Of a stretch of 64,000 nt of DNA, positions 53,586 to 62,925 are shown piece after piece. The stretch's first letter is position 1. Each line of letters begins with the position of its first letter. The notes beneath the pieces were generated by a model. The model worked only from the letters and a program-made list of their open reading frames with translations, was not told the origin of the DNA and ran no database searches. Location of the stretch: NCBI RefSeq assembly GCF_011405515.1, contig NZ_AP022671.1:806001-870000 (forward strand), read 5' to 3'. Source of the DNA: Nitrospira sp. KM1. Its GTDB lineage: Bacteria; Nitrospirota; Nitrospiria; Nitrospirales; Nitrospiraceae. The translations under genes were made by a program, and so were the position numbers.

Positions 53586-54092
53586 ATGAGCGATCAGCAA
53601 AGCCTTCCGCACAAGTCAGCAGTCGAATTTCGCGTCGACCGCGTGCTGGATGAGTCCAATACCGATACCAAAATTGTCGTCCTCGTGAGACAGGATGGAC
53701 AACCGGACAACTTCCCGATCTGGGTGGGATCTTCTGAAGGACATGCCATCAAGCTTGCGTTCGACGCCACGGTCACACCACGACCGATGAGCCACGATCT
53801 CATCAAGAGTTTCGCCGATCATTTGGGCGTCACGATCCGAGAGGTGGTCATCACCGACGTAAAAAACAGCACCTATTTTGCGACTGTGCATCTCGAAAAT
53901 AACGGCCTGGAGCGCACAGTGGACGCAAGGCCGAGTGACGCCCTGTCGTTGGCACTGCGGATCCGCTGTCCCATTTTCATCACGCAAGACGTGCTCGAAC
54001 GAAGAAGCACGATCAACCTGGATGCCTGGTTGGCCAAATCGGCTTCGAAAACCATCGATACGAATGATGCGAAGGAAGTGCAGGAAACCTGA
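53586..54092 (+). CDS. Bifunctional nuclease (BFN/DUF151) family protein, copy 2
   Basis: A 168-residue paralogue of the preceding gene: NFPIWVGSSEGHAIKLAFDA, RPMSHDLIKSFADHLGVTIR, ERTVDARPSDALSLALRIRC. ATG 53586 lies one base after the previous stop. Identity between the two is modest, concentrated at the P-I-W-V-G, R-P-M-(T/S)-H-D and T-V-D-A-R-P-S-D-A motifs, so the duplication is old. The tandem pair could form a hetero-oligomer; that is inference. Confidence 0.86.
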   Translation: MSDQQSLPHKSAVEFRVDRVLDESNTDTKIVVLVRQDGQPDNFPIWVGSSEGHAIKLAFDATVTPRPMSHDLIKSFADHLGVTIREVVITDVKNSTYFATVHLENNGLERTVDARPSDALSLALRIRCPIFITQDVLERRSTINLDAWLAKSASKTIDTNDAKEVQET

Positions 54093-54127
54093 TCCTACCT
54101 CTCGACCCGAAGGAGCATGAGCGAACC

Positions 54128-54556
54128 ATGTCGACTTATTTGCAAAAACCGCTTGAAGTGCAGGAAAAATGGTATGTGGTCGATGCCGAAGGCAAAACGC
54201 TGGGCCGTCTGGCCGCCCGCGTCGCCGCCATGTTGCGAGGCAAGCATCGCCCGACATTCACGCCGAACGTCGACATGGGTGACCACGTCGTCGTCATCAA
54301 TGCAGAAAAGATTCATCTTACGGGCGACAAGATGGAAACGAAACTGTATCGAAGCCACTCGGGATATCCGGGCGGATTGAAGACCGCGACCGCGAAACAT
54401 GTGTTCCGGAAAGATCCGACACGCTTGCTGGTTGAAGCGATTGAAGGCATGCTGCCAAAAACCCCGCTCGGCAATCACATGGCGAAGAAGCTTCGTGTCT
54501 ATGTAGGTTCTTTACATCCTCACCGTGCGCAGAACCCGGAAACAATCACGCTCTAA
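54128..54556 (+). CDS. rplM: 50S ribosomal protein L13
   Basis: A 142-residue protein: WYVVDAEGKTLGRLAARVAA, LRGKHRPTFTPNVDMGDHVV, GYPGGLKTATAKHVF, EGMLPKTPLGNHMAKKLRVY. These match L13 across its length. It directly precedes rpsI, the universal bacterial pairing. Confidence 0.98.
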   Translation: MSTYLQKPLEVQEKWYVVDAEGKTLGRLAARVAAMLRGKHRPTFTPNVDMGDHVVVINAEKIHLTGDKMETKLYRSHSGYPGGLKTATAKHVFRKDPTRLLVEAIEGMLPKTPLGNHMAKKLRVYVGSLHPHRAQNPETITL

Positions 54557-54589
54557 GAATTCACACGACGACGAAGGAGGCACAGCAGC

Positions 54590-54982
54590 ATGGCAGCCGC
54601 GACTCAATATGCAACCGGACGACGGAAATGTGCGATTGCCCGAGCCTGGGTTACCGGCACTGCGGGCGACATCACGATCAACGATCTCCCGCTGGAAAAG
54701 GCGTTCCCCCGTTTGACGCTCAGGCAGATCATCCAGTTGCCTCTCGAGCTCGCCGGAGTGACCGGAAAATTCTCGATCAAAGCTACCGTACATGGCGGCG
54801 GTCCCACTGGACAGGCCGGCGCGATCAGACATGCGATTGCACGGGCGCTGGTGGCACTGAGCCAGCCGCTGCGGGCGCCGTTGAAAAAAGAAGGCCTGCT
54901 GACCAGAGATTCCCGTGTGAAAGAGCGCAAGAAGTACGGTCAAAAAGGGGCGCGAAAGCGTTTCCAATACTCGAAGCGTTAA
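54590..54982 (+). CDS. rpsI: 30S ribosomal protein S9
   Basis: A 130-residue protein: QYATGRRKCAIARAWVTGTA, VHGGGPTGQAGAIRHAIARA, and the C-terminal DSRVKERKKYGQKGARKRFQ ending YSKR, whose Lys-Arg tail reaches the ribosomal P site. ATG is preceded by GAAGGAGG. An intrinsic terminator follows. Confidence 0.98.
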   Translation: MAAATQYATGRRKCAIARAWVTGTAGDITINDLPLEKAFPRLTLRQIIQLPLELAGVTGKFSIKATVHGGGPTGQAGAIRHAIARALVALSQPLRAPLKKEGLLTRDSRVKERKKYGQKGARKRFQYSKR

Positions 54983-55002
54983 TTCAGGAGCCACAGGATG
55001 AC

Positions 55003-55035
55003 AAAAGGGAAGGCTCCAGAGGCCTTCCCTTTTTT
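55003..55035 (+). terminator. Intrinsic terminator after rpsI
   Basis: AAAAGGGAAGGC and GCCTTCCCTTTTT form a long stem around a short loop and end in a T-run, 20 bp after the rpsI stop. Confidence 0.93.
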
Positions 55036-55055
55036 GTGTCTTTAGCTGACCTCAC

Positions 55056-56120
55056 ATGAGTCACAAAGAGATACGAGTCGCCATTGCCGGCGCCAGCGGA
55101 TATGCCGGTGCTGAATTGGTTCGTTTAGCCGCTCTGCATCCTCACTTCGAACTCGTAGCGGTTACATCAGAAAAATCGGCCGGGACGCCGGTGGCCAAGG
55201 TCTTCCCAAGCCTCGCAGGCCTTGTCTCTTTGACGTTTCAGTCACTCACGCCTGAAGCCCTTCTGGAAAATGCGGATGCGGTTTTTCTGGCTCTACCCCA
55301 CACCAAATCTATGGAGCCGGTGGCGAATTGCATGAAAGTTGGGCGAGCCGTCGTCGACTTGAGTGCGGACTTCCGGCTGAGAGATTCCTCCGTCTATCAG
55401 CGCTGGTACCAGACTCCTCATACACATGCCGACCTTTTACCGCACGCGGTCTATGGTCTGCCTGAATTGCATCGTGACCACATTGCCAAGGCAAAACTGG
55501 TTGCATCGCCAGGCTGCTACCCGACGGCCGCGATCCTTCAGTTGGCGCCCTTGTGTGCCCGTGGCCTCATTGAACCTCACACGGTGGTCATCGATGCCAA
55601 ATCCGGAATTTCTGGAGCCGGACGCAGCCCTGCACTGCCCTACCATTTTCCTGAAGCCCATGAATCGCTGGAGCCGTATAAAATCGGCCAGCACCGCCAC
55701 ATTCCGGAGATTGAGCAGGAACTGCAAGCGCTGCTTCCATCGCAACCGAATCACGCGCCATTTTCTGTGGCCTTCACTCCGCACCTCGTACCAATGAATC
55801 GTGGAATTTTGAGTACGGCCTATTGTCGCCTGACGCGGGCGACAGCATTGCCCGAACTGCGGACACTCTATGAAACGTTTTATAAGGACGCACGATTCGT
55901 GAGGCTGACGGGAGACATCGTGCCCAATCCGCGCTATATCAAGGGTTCGAATTATTGCGACATCGGCATCTATGTGGATCAGAGGGCGGGTTGGGTGGTT
56001 ACGGTTGCCGCCTTGGATAACCTGGTCAAAGGAGCGGCAGGCCAAGCCATTCAAGCGATGAATCTGATGCTCGGGTTGCCCGAAGAAACCGGACTCACCG
56101 CCCCTGCTGCCTACCCCTAA
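55056..56120 (+). CDS. argC: N-acetyl-gamma-glutamyl-phosphate reductase
   Basis: A 354-residue NADPH-dependent enzyme, third step of arginine synthesis. The Rossmann start is VAIAGASGYAGAELVRLAAL; the catalytic cysteine is in KLVASPGCYPTAAIL (~residue 149); ISGAGRSP and the substrate loop HRHIPEIEQEL follow. ATG 55056 lies 21 bp after the rpsI terminator, so a promoter would have to lie within or across it. argJ follows 18 bp later. Confidence 0.97.
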   Translation: MSHKEIRVAIAGASGYAGAELVRLAALHPHFELVAVTSEKSAGTPVAKVFPSLAGLVSLTFQSLTPEALLENADAVFLALPHTKSMEPVANCMKVGRAVVDLSADFRLRDSSVYQRWYQTPHTHADLLPHAVYGLPELHRDHIAKAKLVASPGCYPTAAILQLAPLCARGLIEPHTVVIDAKSGISGAGRSPALPYHFPEAHESLEPYKIGQHRHIPEIEQELQALLPSQPNHAPFSVAFTPHLVPMNRGILSTAYCRLTRATALPELRTLYETFYKDARFVRLTGDIVPNPRYIKGSNYCDIGIYVDQRAGWVVTVAALDNLVKGAAGQAIQAMNLMLGLPEETGLTAPAAYP

Positions 56121-56138
56121 CTCCCGATACCGGATTTC

Positions 56139-57362
56139 ATGGCCACCGCCAAAAATTTCAACGGCCAATCACGCGGAGTCACAGCACCAAGGGGTTTTCG
56201 CGCCGGCGGGATTCATTGCGGCATCAAGAAGGCCGGTGCGCTCGATCTCGCATTGATTGTCTCCGAACGGTCTGGGCCGATTGCCGGTGTATTTACGCAA
56301 AACCGGGTCGTCGCAGCGCCGGTTCTACTCGATCGTCTGCACCTCAAACACGGAATCGGCCGCGCCATCATCGTCAATAGCGGGAACGCCAATGCCTGTA
56401 CCGGCAGGCAGGGCATGGATGCCGCACGGGCCACTGCAGCCGCCGCGGCACGCGCACTAAAGATTTCCACGCATGAAGTCTTTGTCGGATCGACGGGAGT
56501 CATCGGTCGCGCGTTGCCAGTAGACAAACTTCTGAGAGCCGTCCCCTCACTGGCAGCTGCAACCAGTTTGGGTGGAGGAATTCTGGCTGCCCGCGCGATC
56601 ATGACCACGGACGTGCATCCCAAATACACGGCGAAGCAGGCTCGTATCAACGGACGTCCCGTCACCGTAGGCGGAATGGCTAAAGGATCGGGAATGATCC
56701 ACCCACACATGGCCACCATGCTCGGATACGTCACCACCGACGCCGCCATCACCCGTTCCGCACTCAAAAAGGCACTGATGGTCGCTACGAATGAATCATT
56801 CAACTGCATCTCTGTGGACGGAGATACCAGTACCAACGACACGGTCCTTTGCTTGTCAAACGGAATGGCCGGGAATTCACAGATCCGTGAGGGAACCGTC
56901 GGCTATCGACAGTTTGTCCGACTCTTGATCGACGTGTGTCAGATACTGGCGCTATCCATCTGCCGGGATGGAGAAGGTGTGACCAAAGTCGTCAAGATTA
57001 GCGTTCATGAGGCCAAGACCGCCGCCCAAGCCCGTCTAGTCGCCCAAACCATCGGCACATCTAATCTGGTGAAGACGGCGCTGTTCGGCGAAGATGCGAA
57101 CTGGGGACGCATCATGGCTGCCATCGGCCGATCGGGTGTTCCTGTTGATCCATCACACATCAGTATTTCCTTCGGAGGGGTGCCGATGGTGCGGAAAGGC
57201 GCGGGGTTGGGCCTCGCAGCTGAACGCCGTATTGCCAAGGTATTCCGGCAAAAAGAGTTCACAATCGACGTAGGCCTCGGGCAGGGACAACACCGCAGCC
57301 ATTTGTGGACAACCGATCTATCTTTCGACTATGTCCGTATTAACGCAAGCTATCGATCATAG
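56139..57362 (+). CDS. argJ: Glutamate N-acetyltransferase / N-acetylglutamate synthase ArgJ
   Basis: A 407-residue Ntn-hydrolase-type enzyme that recycles acetyl groups between N-acetylornithine and glutamate. The self-cleavage threonine is in HPHMATMLGYVTTDA (~residue 192). NSGNANACTGRQGMDAA, GSTGVIGRALP and the C-terminal EDANWGRIMAAIGRSG are diagnostic. It is paired with argC. Whether it also makes N-acetylglutamate from acetyl-CoA cannot be told from the sequence. Confidence 0.96.
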   Translation: MATAKNFNGQSRGVTAPRGFRAGGIHCGIKKAGALDLALIVSERSGPIAGVFTQNRVVAAPVLLDRLHLKHGIGRAIIVNSGNANACTGRQGMDAARATAAAAARALKISTHEVFVGSTGVIGRALPVDKLLRAVPSLAAATSLGGGILAARAIMTTDVHPKYTAKQARINGRPVTVGGMAKGSGMIHPHMATMLGYVTTDAAITRSALKKALMVATNESFNCISVDGDTSTNDTVLCLSNGMAGNSQIREGTVGYRQFVRLLIDVCQILALSICRDGEGVTKVVKISVHEAKTAAQARLVAQTIGTSNLVKTALFGEDANWGRIMAAIGRSGVPVDPSHISISFGGVPMVRKGAGLGLAAERRIAKVFRQKEFTIDVGLGQGQHRSHLWTTDLSFDYVRINASYRS

Positions 57363-57385
57363 AGGACAATTCATCGATTTGATCC

Positions 57386-57414
57386 TTGTAAAGGCTGCGA
57401 CGATCTGCTAATGT
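57386..57414 (+). promoter_or_regulatory. Candidate promoter of rpsB-tsf-pyrH-frr
   Basis: TTGTAA (57386-57391), a 17-bp spacer and TAATGT (57409-57414) lie about 165 bp upstream of the rpsB start, giving a long leader. Confidence 0.45.
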
Positions 57415-57419
57415 TCCAA

Positions 57420-57579
57420 GGTTCCGAGGTCGCAAGACCGCCTATTTCGCACATAATCCGGTGTGCGAGACAGACACACAAATACACATCGACGCGAATG
57501 CGTCGCTTGGCTTGAGTATAAGGGGTCACCCCTCGCCTGAACATTGGGCGTTCTGCAAGCCTTGAGGGGAGGTGAAGGT
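57420..57579 (+). promoter_or_regulatory. Structured 5' leader of rpsB
   Basis: The ~160-nt leader holds several local hairpins: TCGCACA/TGTGCGA (57447-57468), CGACGC-GAAT-GCGTCG (57490-57505) and AGGGGT-C-ACCCCT (57521-57533), the last shortly before the GGGGAGG ribosome-binding site. Ribosomal S2 operons in many bacteria have autoregulatory leaders. Whether this folds into a known class has not been tested. Confidence 0.45.
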
Positions 57580-58353
57580 ATGGGAGTGATCGCGATCAAG
57601 GAATTGCTCGAAGCGGGAGTCCATTTCGGCCATCAGACCAACCGGTGGAATCCCAAAATGAAGAAATTCCTCTTCGGTGAACGCAACGGCATCTATATTA
57701 TCGATCTCCAACAGACCGTCGCGCGCATGGAGCAGGCCTATGCCTTCGTCCGCGATACGGTGGCCTCCGGCCAGTCCGTCCTGTTCGTCGGCACGAAACG
57801 GCAGGCGGCTGAAATTCTCCAAGAAGAAGCCACTCGAGCCAACATGTTCTATGTGAACCAGCGCTGGTTGGGCGGCATGCTCACCAATTTCCAGACCATC
57901 CGCCGCAGCATCGACAAGATGAAAAAGATCGAAGGTATGCTCGCAGATCCCGCGCAGCATGGCCTGACGAAGAAAGAAATCTCGCAGAAGCAGAAAGAAC
58001 TCGTGAAACTGCAGAAGTTCCTGACCGGCATCAAGAACATGCGCGGGCTACCGGGAGCGGTCTTCATTCTGGACACCAGAATTGAACGCATCGCCGTGCA
58101 GGAAGCCACTCGTCTGGAAATCCCCGTCATCGCGATTATCGACAGCAATTGCGATCCCGATCACATCACGTATCCGATTCCGGGCAATGACGATGCGATC
58201 CGCTCGATCAGGCTGATCACCTCCAAGATCGCCGAGGCCTGCATTGAAGGAGCGCATTTACGGACCCAGCGCGAAGAAGCGGAATTCCAATCGCCGGCCA
58301 CCAGCGACGTGCGAGTTGGGACTCCAAGTTTAGCGGGCGCTCCCGCGTCCTAA
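57580..58353 (+). CDS. rpsB: 30S ribosomal protein S2
   Basis: A 257-residue protein starting [20 protein letters not shown] at ATG 57580 after GGGGAGG; an in-frame codon at 57544 has no support. [39 protein letters not shown] and [20 protein letters not shown] are standard S2 motifs. It leads the conserved rpsB-tsf-pyrH-frr operon. Confidence 0.98.
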   Translation: MGVIAIKELLEAGVHFGHQTNRWNPKMKKFLFGERNGIYIIDLQQTVARMEQAYAFVRDTVASGQSVLFVGTKRQAAEILQEEATRANMFYVNQRWLGGMLTNFQTIRRSIDKMKKIEGMLADPAQHGLTKKEISQKQKELVKLQKFLTGIKNMRGLPGAVFILDTRIERIAVQEATRLEIPVIAIIDSNCDPDHITYPIPGNDDAIRSIRLITSKIAEACIEGAHLRTQREEAEFQSPATSDVRVGTPSLAGAPAS

Positions 58354-58407
58354 ATCGACATCCCGCGGATCGATCTTTCACCGTTATAAAGAAAAGGACT
58401 GTTAGGT

Positions 58408-59004
58408 ATGGCTGGATCAAGTCAGCTTGTTAAAGAACTCAGGGAAAAAACAGGCGCGGGAATTCTCGACTGTCAGAAAGCGCTCCAGGAAAACGGGGAT
58501 GACGTCGAAAAAGCGATCGACTATCTGCGTCAAAAGGGATTGGCCGCGGCCCAAAAAAAAGCCGGTCGCGAAACCAATCAAGGTTTGATCCATGCCTACA
58601 TTCACATGGGCGGCAAGATCGGCGTCCTGATCGAGGTCAACTGCGAAACCGATTTCGTGGCCCGCAACGAGGAATTCAAAGGATTCGTCAACGACCTGGC
58701 ACTCCAGGTCGCCGCGGCGAAACCGCAATACGTCAGACGGGAAGACGTTCCGGCCGCGACCGTCGAAAAGGAACGATCGATTTTCGAGGGACAGGCCAAA
58801 GAAATGGGAAAACCGCCGGCCGCATGGCCGAAAATTATCGAAGGCAAACTCGAGAAGTTCTATCAGGAGAGTTGTTTGCTGGAACAGGCCTTCATCAAGG
58901 ACCCTGCCGTCACGGTGAAAGAGCTTCTCTCTCAGAAAATTGCGAAAATCGGCGAGAACATGAACATTCGTCGGTTTACCCGCTATCAACTGGGCGAAGC
59001 ATGA
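58408..59004 (+). CDS. tsf: Elongation factor Ts
   Basis: A 198-residue short-form EF-Ts, the nucleotide-exchange factor of EF-Tu. The N-terminal UBA-like region ([20 protein letters not shown]) and the core ([20 protein letters not shown]) are typical. Compared with E. coli EF-Ts it lacks much of the C-terminal core subdomain, as in several other phyla. Its stop overlaps the pyrH start (ATGA). Confidence 0.97.
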   Translation: MAGSSQLVKELREKTGAGILDCQKALQENGDDVEKAIDYLRQKGLAAAQKKAGRETNQGLIHAYIHMGGKIGVLIEVNCETDFVARNEEFKGFVNDLALQVAAAKPQYVRREDVPAATVEKERSIFEGQAKEMGKPPAAWPKIIEGKLEKFYQESCLLEQAFIKDPAVTVKELLSQKIAKIGENMNIRRFTRYQLGEA

Positions 59005-59726
59005 GTTCTGCCACCTACCGCCGCATCCTCCTCAAAGTCAGCGGAGAGATGTTGGCTGGTGAGCAGGGATACGGCATCCAGCCTTCGGTTCTGGAAGGAC
59101 TCGCATCGGAAATCGCTTCCGTCGTTGCACTCGACATCGAAGTCGCCGTGGTCATCGGCGGAGGAAACATCTTTCGCGGAATCGCCGCCAGCGCGACTGG
59201 GATGGAACGCGCCTCGGCGGACTACATGGGCATGCTCGCCACCGTGCTCAACGCGCTCGCGCTTCAAAACGCACTGGAACGCGCCGGTGTGATGACACGC
59301 GTGCAATCGGCGATCGAAATGCGCCAACTGGCGGAGGGGTATATCCGGCGACGCGCGATCCGGCATCTCGAAAAAAAGCGTGTCGTCATTTTCGCGGGGG
59401 GCACCGGAAACCCGTATTTCTCGACCGACACCGCGGCTTCGCTTCGGGCCATGGAGATCGGTGCGCAAGTGATCATGAAAGGCACCAAGGTCGACGGCAT
59501 CTATGACGCCGACCCGGTCAAGAATCCGTCCGCAAAAAAATACCGCGAGATCTCCTTTCTCGCGATCCTTAATCAGAATCTCAAGGTGATGGACGCCACG
59601 GCCATCAGTCTCTGCATGGACAACAACCTGCCCTTGATCGTGTTCAATCTCAAGGAACAGGGCAACTTCAAACGCGTCGCCACCGGCGAATCCATTGGCA
59701 CGCTGGTCACCGCCGGACCGCGCTAA
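59001..59726 (+). CDS. pyrH: UMP kinase
   Basis: A 241-residue amino-acid-kinase-fold enzyme phosphorylating UMP. The start [20 protein letters not shown] at 59001 overlaps tsf by 4 bp; a longer frame within tsf is rejected. [40 protein letters not shown] and [20 protein letters not shown] are family signatures. Bacterial PyrH is a hexamer regulated by GTP and UTP. Confidence 0.97.
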   Translation: MSSATYRRILLKVSGEMLAGEQGYGIQPSVLEGLASEIASVVALDIEVAVVIGGGNIFRGIAASATGMERASADYMGMLATVLNALALQNALERAGVMTRVQSAIEMRQLAEGYIRRRAIRHLEKKRVVIFAGGTGNPYFSTDTAASLRAMEIGAQVIMKGTKVDGIYDADPVKNPSAKKYREISFLAILNQNLKVMDATAISLCMDNNLPLIVFNLKEQGNFKRVATGESIGTLVTAGPR

Positions 59727-59743
59727 CCATTCTCGGAGCCGCT

Positions 59744-60307
59744 ATGCCTAACGCCGCTGCAATTCGCCAGACCATCACAGGGAAAATGGAATCGGCGCTC
59801 GAACACCTCAAGCGCGATCTCGCTGGACTGCGAACCGGCCGAGCGTCCATCGCTCTCCTGGATAATGTGCGCGTCGACTACTATGGAACAATGACGCCGC
59901 TTCGCCAGGTTGCCAACCTCTCCACTCCTGAAGCGCGTCTGATCACGATTACGCCTTGGGAACCGCAACTGATCAAGGAAGTCGAGAAAGCCCTGGCGAC
60001 TTCAGGTCTGGGTGTCACACCCTCGAACGACGGGAAAATGATCCGTGTCCCATTGCCTCCATTGACCGAGGAGCGGCGCAAGGAACTGACCAAGATCTGC
60101 AAGAAACACGGCGAAGATACGAAAGTACACGTCAGAGGATTTCGTCGCGATGCCAACGAAGAGTTGAAGAAACTTCAAAAAGATGCCAAATTGACCGAGG
60201 ATGAACTTCGGAAGTCCGAGACCGAGATTCAGAAGCTGACCGACCAATACACACAGAAAATCGACGATGTCATCAAGAAGAAAGAGCAGGAGATTCTTGA
60301 GGTATGA
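59744..60307 (+). CDS. frr: Ribosome recycling factor
   Basis: A 187-residue factor that, with EF-G, splits post-termination ribosomes. LKRDLAGLRTGRASIALLDN, VDYYGTMTPLRQVANLSTPE, ALATSGLGVTPSNDGKMIRV and PLPPLTEERRKELTKICKKH cover the whole family. It ends the rpsB operon, 17 bp after pyrH. Confidence 0.98.
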   Translation: MPNAAAIRQTITGKMESALEHLKRDLAGLRTGRASIALLDNVRVDYYGTMTPLRQVANLSTPEARLITITPWEPQLIKEVEKALATSGLGVTPSNDGKMIRVPLPPLTEERRKELTKICKKHGEDTKVHVRGFRRDANEELKKLQKDAKLTEDELRKSETEIQKLTDQYTQKIDDVIKKKEQEILEV

Positions 60308-60337
60308 CCTCCCTGCTGATTTCAACCAGTTGGCAGA

Positions 60338-61489
60338 GTGACTACGACATCGACCGTGCCCACGACTTACGCCCACGTTGATTTTTCGGCCCTCTCCCAC
60401 AATCTTTCACTCATCTCCGGTATGATTCCCAATTCCTGCGGCATTCTCGCCGTCGTCAAGGCCAATGCCTATGGCCATGGCGCCGTAGAGACCGCACGTG
60501 CGCTCATCAATCAAGGCGTGTCCCGCCTCGCCGTGGTCTCCGTGGCGGAAGGGCTGACCCTGAGGGATAGCGGCATCACCGGGCAGATCGTGGTGCTCGG
60601 TCCAATCTTGGAAGCGCAAATTCCCGACCTGCTCGCCCGCGAACTCACCCCGGTGATCAGCGACCTGCGCACGTGTTCCGCCATAGCCCGTGCTGCCGCC
60701 GCCCTGGGCCGATCTGTCTCAGTGCATGTGAAGGTGGAAACAGGGATGGCACGTCTGGGACTCACGTCCGACGAACTTCCCCGTTTGTTCGAAGCTTTGG
60801 CTGACGTGAAATCGATCCGTATTGAAGGGCTCATGACGCATCTTGCCGATGCCGATGGGGATTCCAGCGATCTCACCGATGCGCAACTGCAGACCTTTCG
60901 TGCAACCCTTGGGACTTTCGCGCGTCGGGGTATCCATCTTCCGTTGGTGCATGTCGCAAATAGCGCCGCCATCCTCCGATTCCCCGAATCCCATTTTTCG
61001 CTCGTTCGTCCCGGCATCATGCTCTATGGCTATCACACGCTTCCGAAAACCGTCCCCTCTCCGAATCTCAAACCGGTTCTCCAGTTCCATTCCACCATCG
61101 TGCACTTGCGGACAATCGAGGCCGGAACCACCGTCAGCTATAATCGGACCTTCGCCGCAAGGCGGAAAAGTACGATCGCAGTCCTTCCCATCGGCTACGC
61201 CGACGGATATAACAGGCTGCTCTCGAATCGTGGGAAGGTACTCGTCCGAGGGAAGCGAGTTCCGGTAGCAGGGCTCGTCTGCATGGATATGACGATGATC
61301 GACGTGACCGAAGTACCCGACGTGCAAGTGGGAGATCGTGTCACGCTGATTGGACGGGACGGACAAGAGACCGTCTTCGCGGACGAAGTGGCCGACTGGA
61401 TAGGCACAATTCCTTATGAAGTGTTATGTGGAATCGGAAGTCGCGTTCCGCGCTTGTACGATTCGCCGGCTGGAACGGTGCCAGTCTAA
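60338..61489 (+). CDS. alr: Alanine racemase
   Basis: A 383-residue PLP enzyme supplying D-alanine for peptidoglycan. The start is GTG at 60338. The PLP lysine is in LAVVKANAYGHGAVE (~residue 40), the catalytic tyrosine in GTTVSYNRTF (~residue 271), and LPIGYADGYNRLLSNRG and VCMDMTMIDVT complete the C-terminal domain. It converges with the FadL-family gene, their ends overlapping by 4 bp. Confidence 0.96.
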   Translation: MTTTSTVPTTYAHVDFSALSHNLSLISGMIPNSCGILAVVKANAYGHGAVETARALINQGVSRLAVVSVAEGLTLRDSGITGQIVVLGPILEAQIPDLLARELTPVISDLRTCSAIARAAAALGRSVSVHVKVETGMARLGLTSDELPRLFEALADVKSIRIEGLMTHLADADGDSSDLTDAQLQTFRATLGTFARRGIHLPLVHVANSAAILRFPESHFSLVRPGIMLYGYHTLPKTVPSPNLKPVLQFHSTIVHLRTIEAGTTVSYNRTFAARRKSTIAVLPIGYADGYNRLLSNRGKVLVRGKRVPVAGLVCMDMTMIDVTEVPDVQVGDRVTLIGRDGQETVFADEVADWIGTIPYEVLCGIGSRVPRLYDSPAGTVPV

Positions 61490-62925
61490 AAGGATAACCG
61501 GATCGAGACCCCTCCAGAGTGTAGAGTCGTTTTGTAGGTGCCGTTTACTGTTGGATTTCTGTTTCCCACCACCGTGCGATCTTCATACAGCGATGCCTGA
61601 TAGGAAAAATCGAGACCAATGGTTGCGGTCTTGACGGCACCGATTCCCATTTCACCGCATTTCATCCATCCGAAGAGCCGCCCTTGTTTCTGACAGAGTA
61701 GGCCGATTCCTCCCCCGACAATGTGGACATCAGAGGAAGGAATTCCGGGATCGAACGTCTGATCGGGAACTTGGTTTTGCTGGTTGGTATATCCCGCACG
61801 CAGTGCAACGTCCCATCCCGGCATCGAATCAAGCGCGAGCCACTTGTATTCCGTGCCGGCCATCACCGCATATGTATCACGCCACTTGAGCGGCTGAGGA
61901 ATCGTGGCGCCGTTGGCCAGATGCACGTCCAGATTGCGGGATGTACTCCACGATACATGATCCACGTCAAGTTCAAGTTTCCATTCGCGTTCGATCGTCC
62001 GAACGGGCCACAAAGCAATGGCTCCGGTCATCACTTGTGGCAGCACAAACGTTGCTGTCGCGTCCGAGACCTTGGAACCGTTCGCGAGCAGGGCTCCGGA
62101 AAGATGCATCGTCGCCTGGCTGCGATACACAAATCCGACGTTTGCGATGGGCTTTCCTTGATTATTGCGTAGGGCGGTATAGAGGATGCTGGCATTAAAT
62201 CCAGCGGCCGTATCGCGCCCGAACAGTTCAACTCGCGCTCCGGCCGGAATGCCGAATCCGCCTGGCCAGATCGACTGCCGTTCGACATGTCCCTCTCCCA
62301 CCGTTTGCGAAAACGTATAGATATCCGCGCCCAATCCAATCGAAAGACTCTCGGTCAGTCTATAGGCCAACGTTGGCTTAACGTCGAGGAGGGGCAAAGA
62401 ACTGAATACTGTCGCCGTCCGGAACGGACCGTCGGTCGGCCACCGGGTGAGCGAACCAAACGGAACGGTGAGCCCGATGCCTACGGCGAGCGGACCAAGA
62501 AGCGTGACGCCCAAATCCGGCAGATTGGCGGTGAGATAGAAATGAGCCGGCGGGGGCCACGCCATGCTGCCGTTTCTGTCGCCGCGAGCCGTTGTGCCGT
62601 TTGCTCCCGTAAACGTCGTCGCCCCTCCCGTCAACAATCCTCCCGCCATGGATTCAATGCGCGGCAAGTGGGTAAGGCCAGCGGGGTTGTAATGCAGCGC
62701 AGATGCGTCATCAGCCTGAGCAGCAAAAGCATTGCCCATTCCTGAAGCCGCAGTCCCCTGACCCTGTATCCTGGGGACTTGGGCAATCGTCTCTGAATGA
62801 AGCAGCGCACCCGTCAACAAATAGACCAACCCCATGACGAAGCCATATACGCCTCGTGATCTACGCTTCCCCTTGGTGATTTGGTGAACCTGAAATGTGC
62901 TGTTTAAACTGGAACACTCCACCAT
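61486..62925 (-). CDS. FadL/OMPP1/TodX-family outer-membrane transport protein
   Basis: A 479-residue protein. ATG 62925 shares a base with the stop of the kinase gene upstream (TAATG). After a basic N-terminus comes a hydrophobic signal segment (YGFVMGLVYLLTGALLHSET). The family hallmark follows: GMGNAFAAQADDASALHYNP then AGLTHLP. The remainder is barrel-like with a C-terminal strand ending SGGVSIRLSF, a terminal Phe as in outer-membrane proteins. FadL-type channels take up hydrophobic compounds such as long-chain fatty acids; the substrate here is unknown. Confidence 0.9.
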   Translation of the reverse strand: MVECSSLNSTFQVHQITKGKRRSRGVYGFVMGLVYLLTGALLHSETIAQVPRIQGQGTAASGMGNAFAAQADDASALHYNPAGLTHLPRIESMAGGLLTGGATTFTGANGTTARGDRNGSMAWPPPAHFYLTANLPDLGVTLLGPLAVGIGLTVPFGSLTRWPTDGPFRTATVFSSLPLLDVKPTLAYRLTESLSIGLGADIYTFSQTVGEGHVERQSIWPGGFGIPAGARVELFGRDTAAGFNASILYTALRNNQGKPIANVGFVYRSQATMHLSGALLANGSKVSDATATFVLPQVMTGAIALWPVRTIEREWKLELDVDHVSWSTSRNLDVHLANGATIPQPLKWRDTYAVMAGTEYKWLALDSMPGWDVALRAGYTNQQNQVPDQTFDPGIPSSDVHIVGGGIGLLCQKQGRLFGWMKCGEMGIGAVKTATIGLDFSYQASLYEDRTVVGNRNPTVNGTYKTTLHSGGVSIRLSF

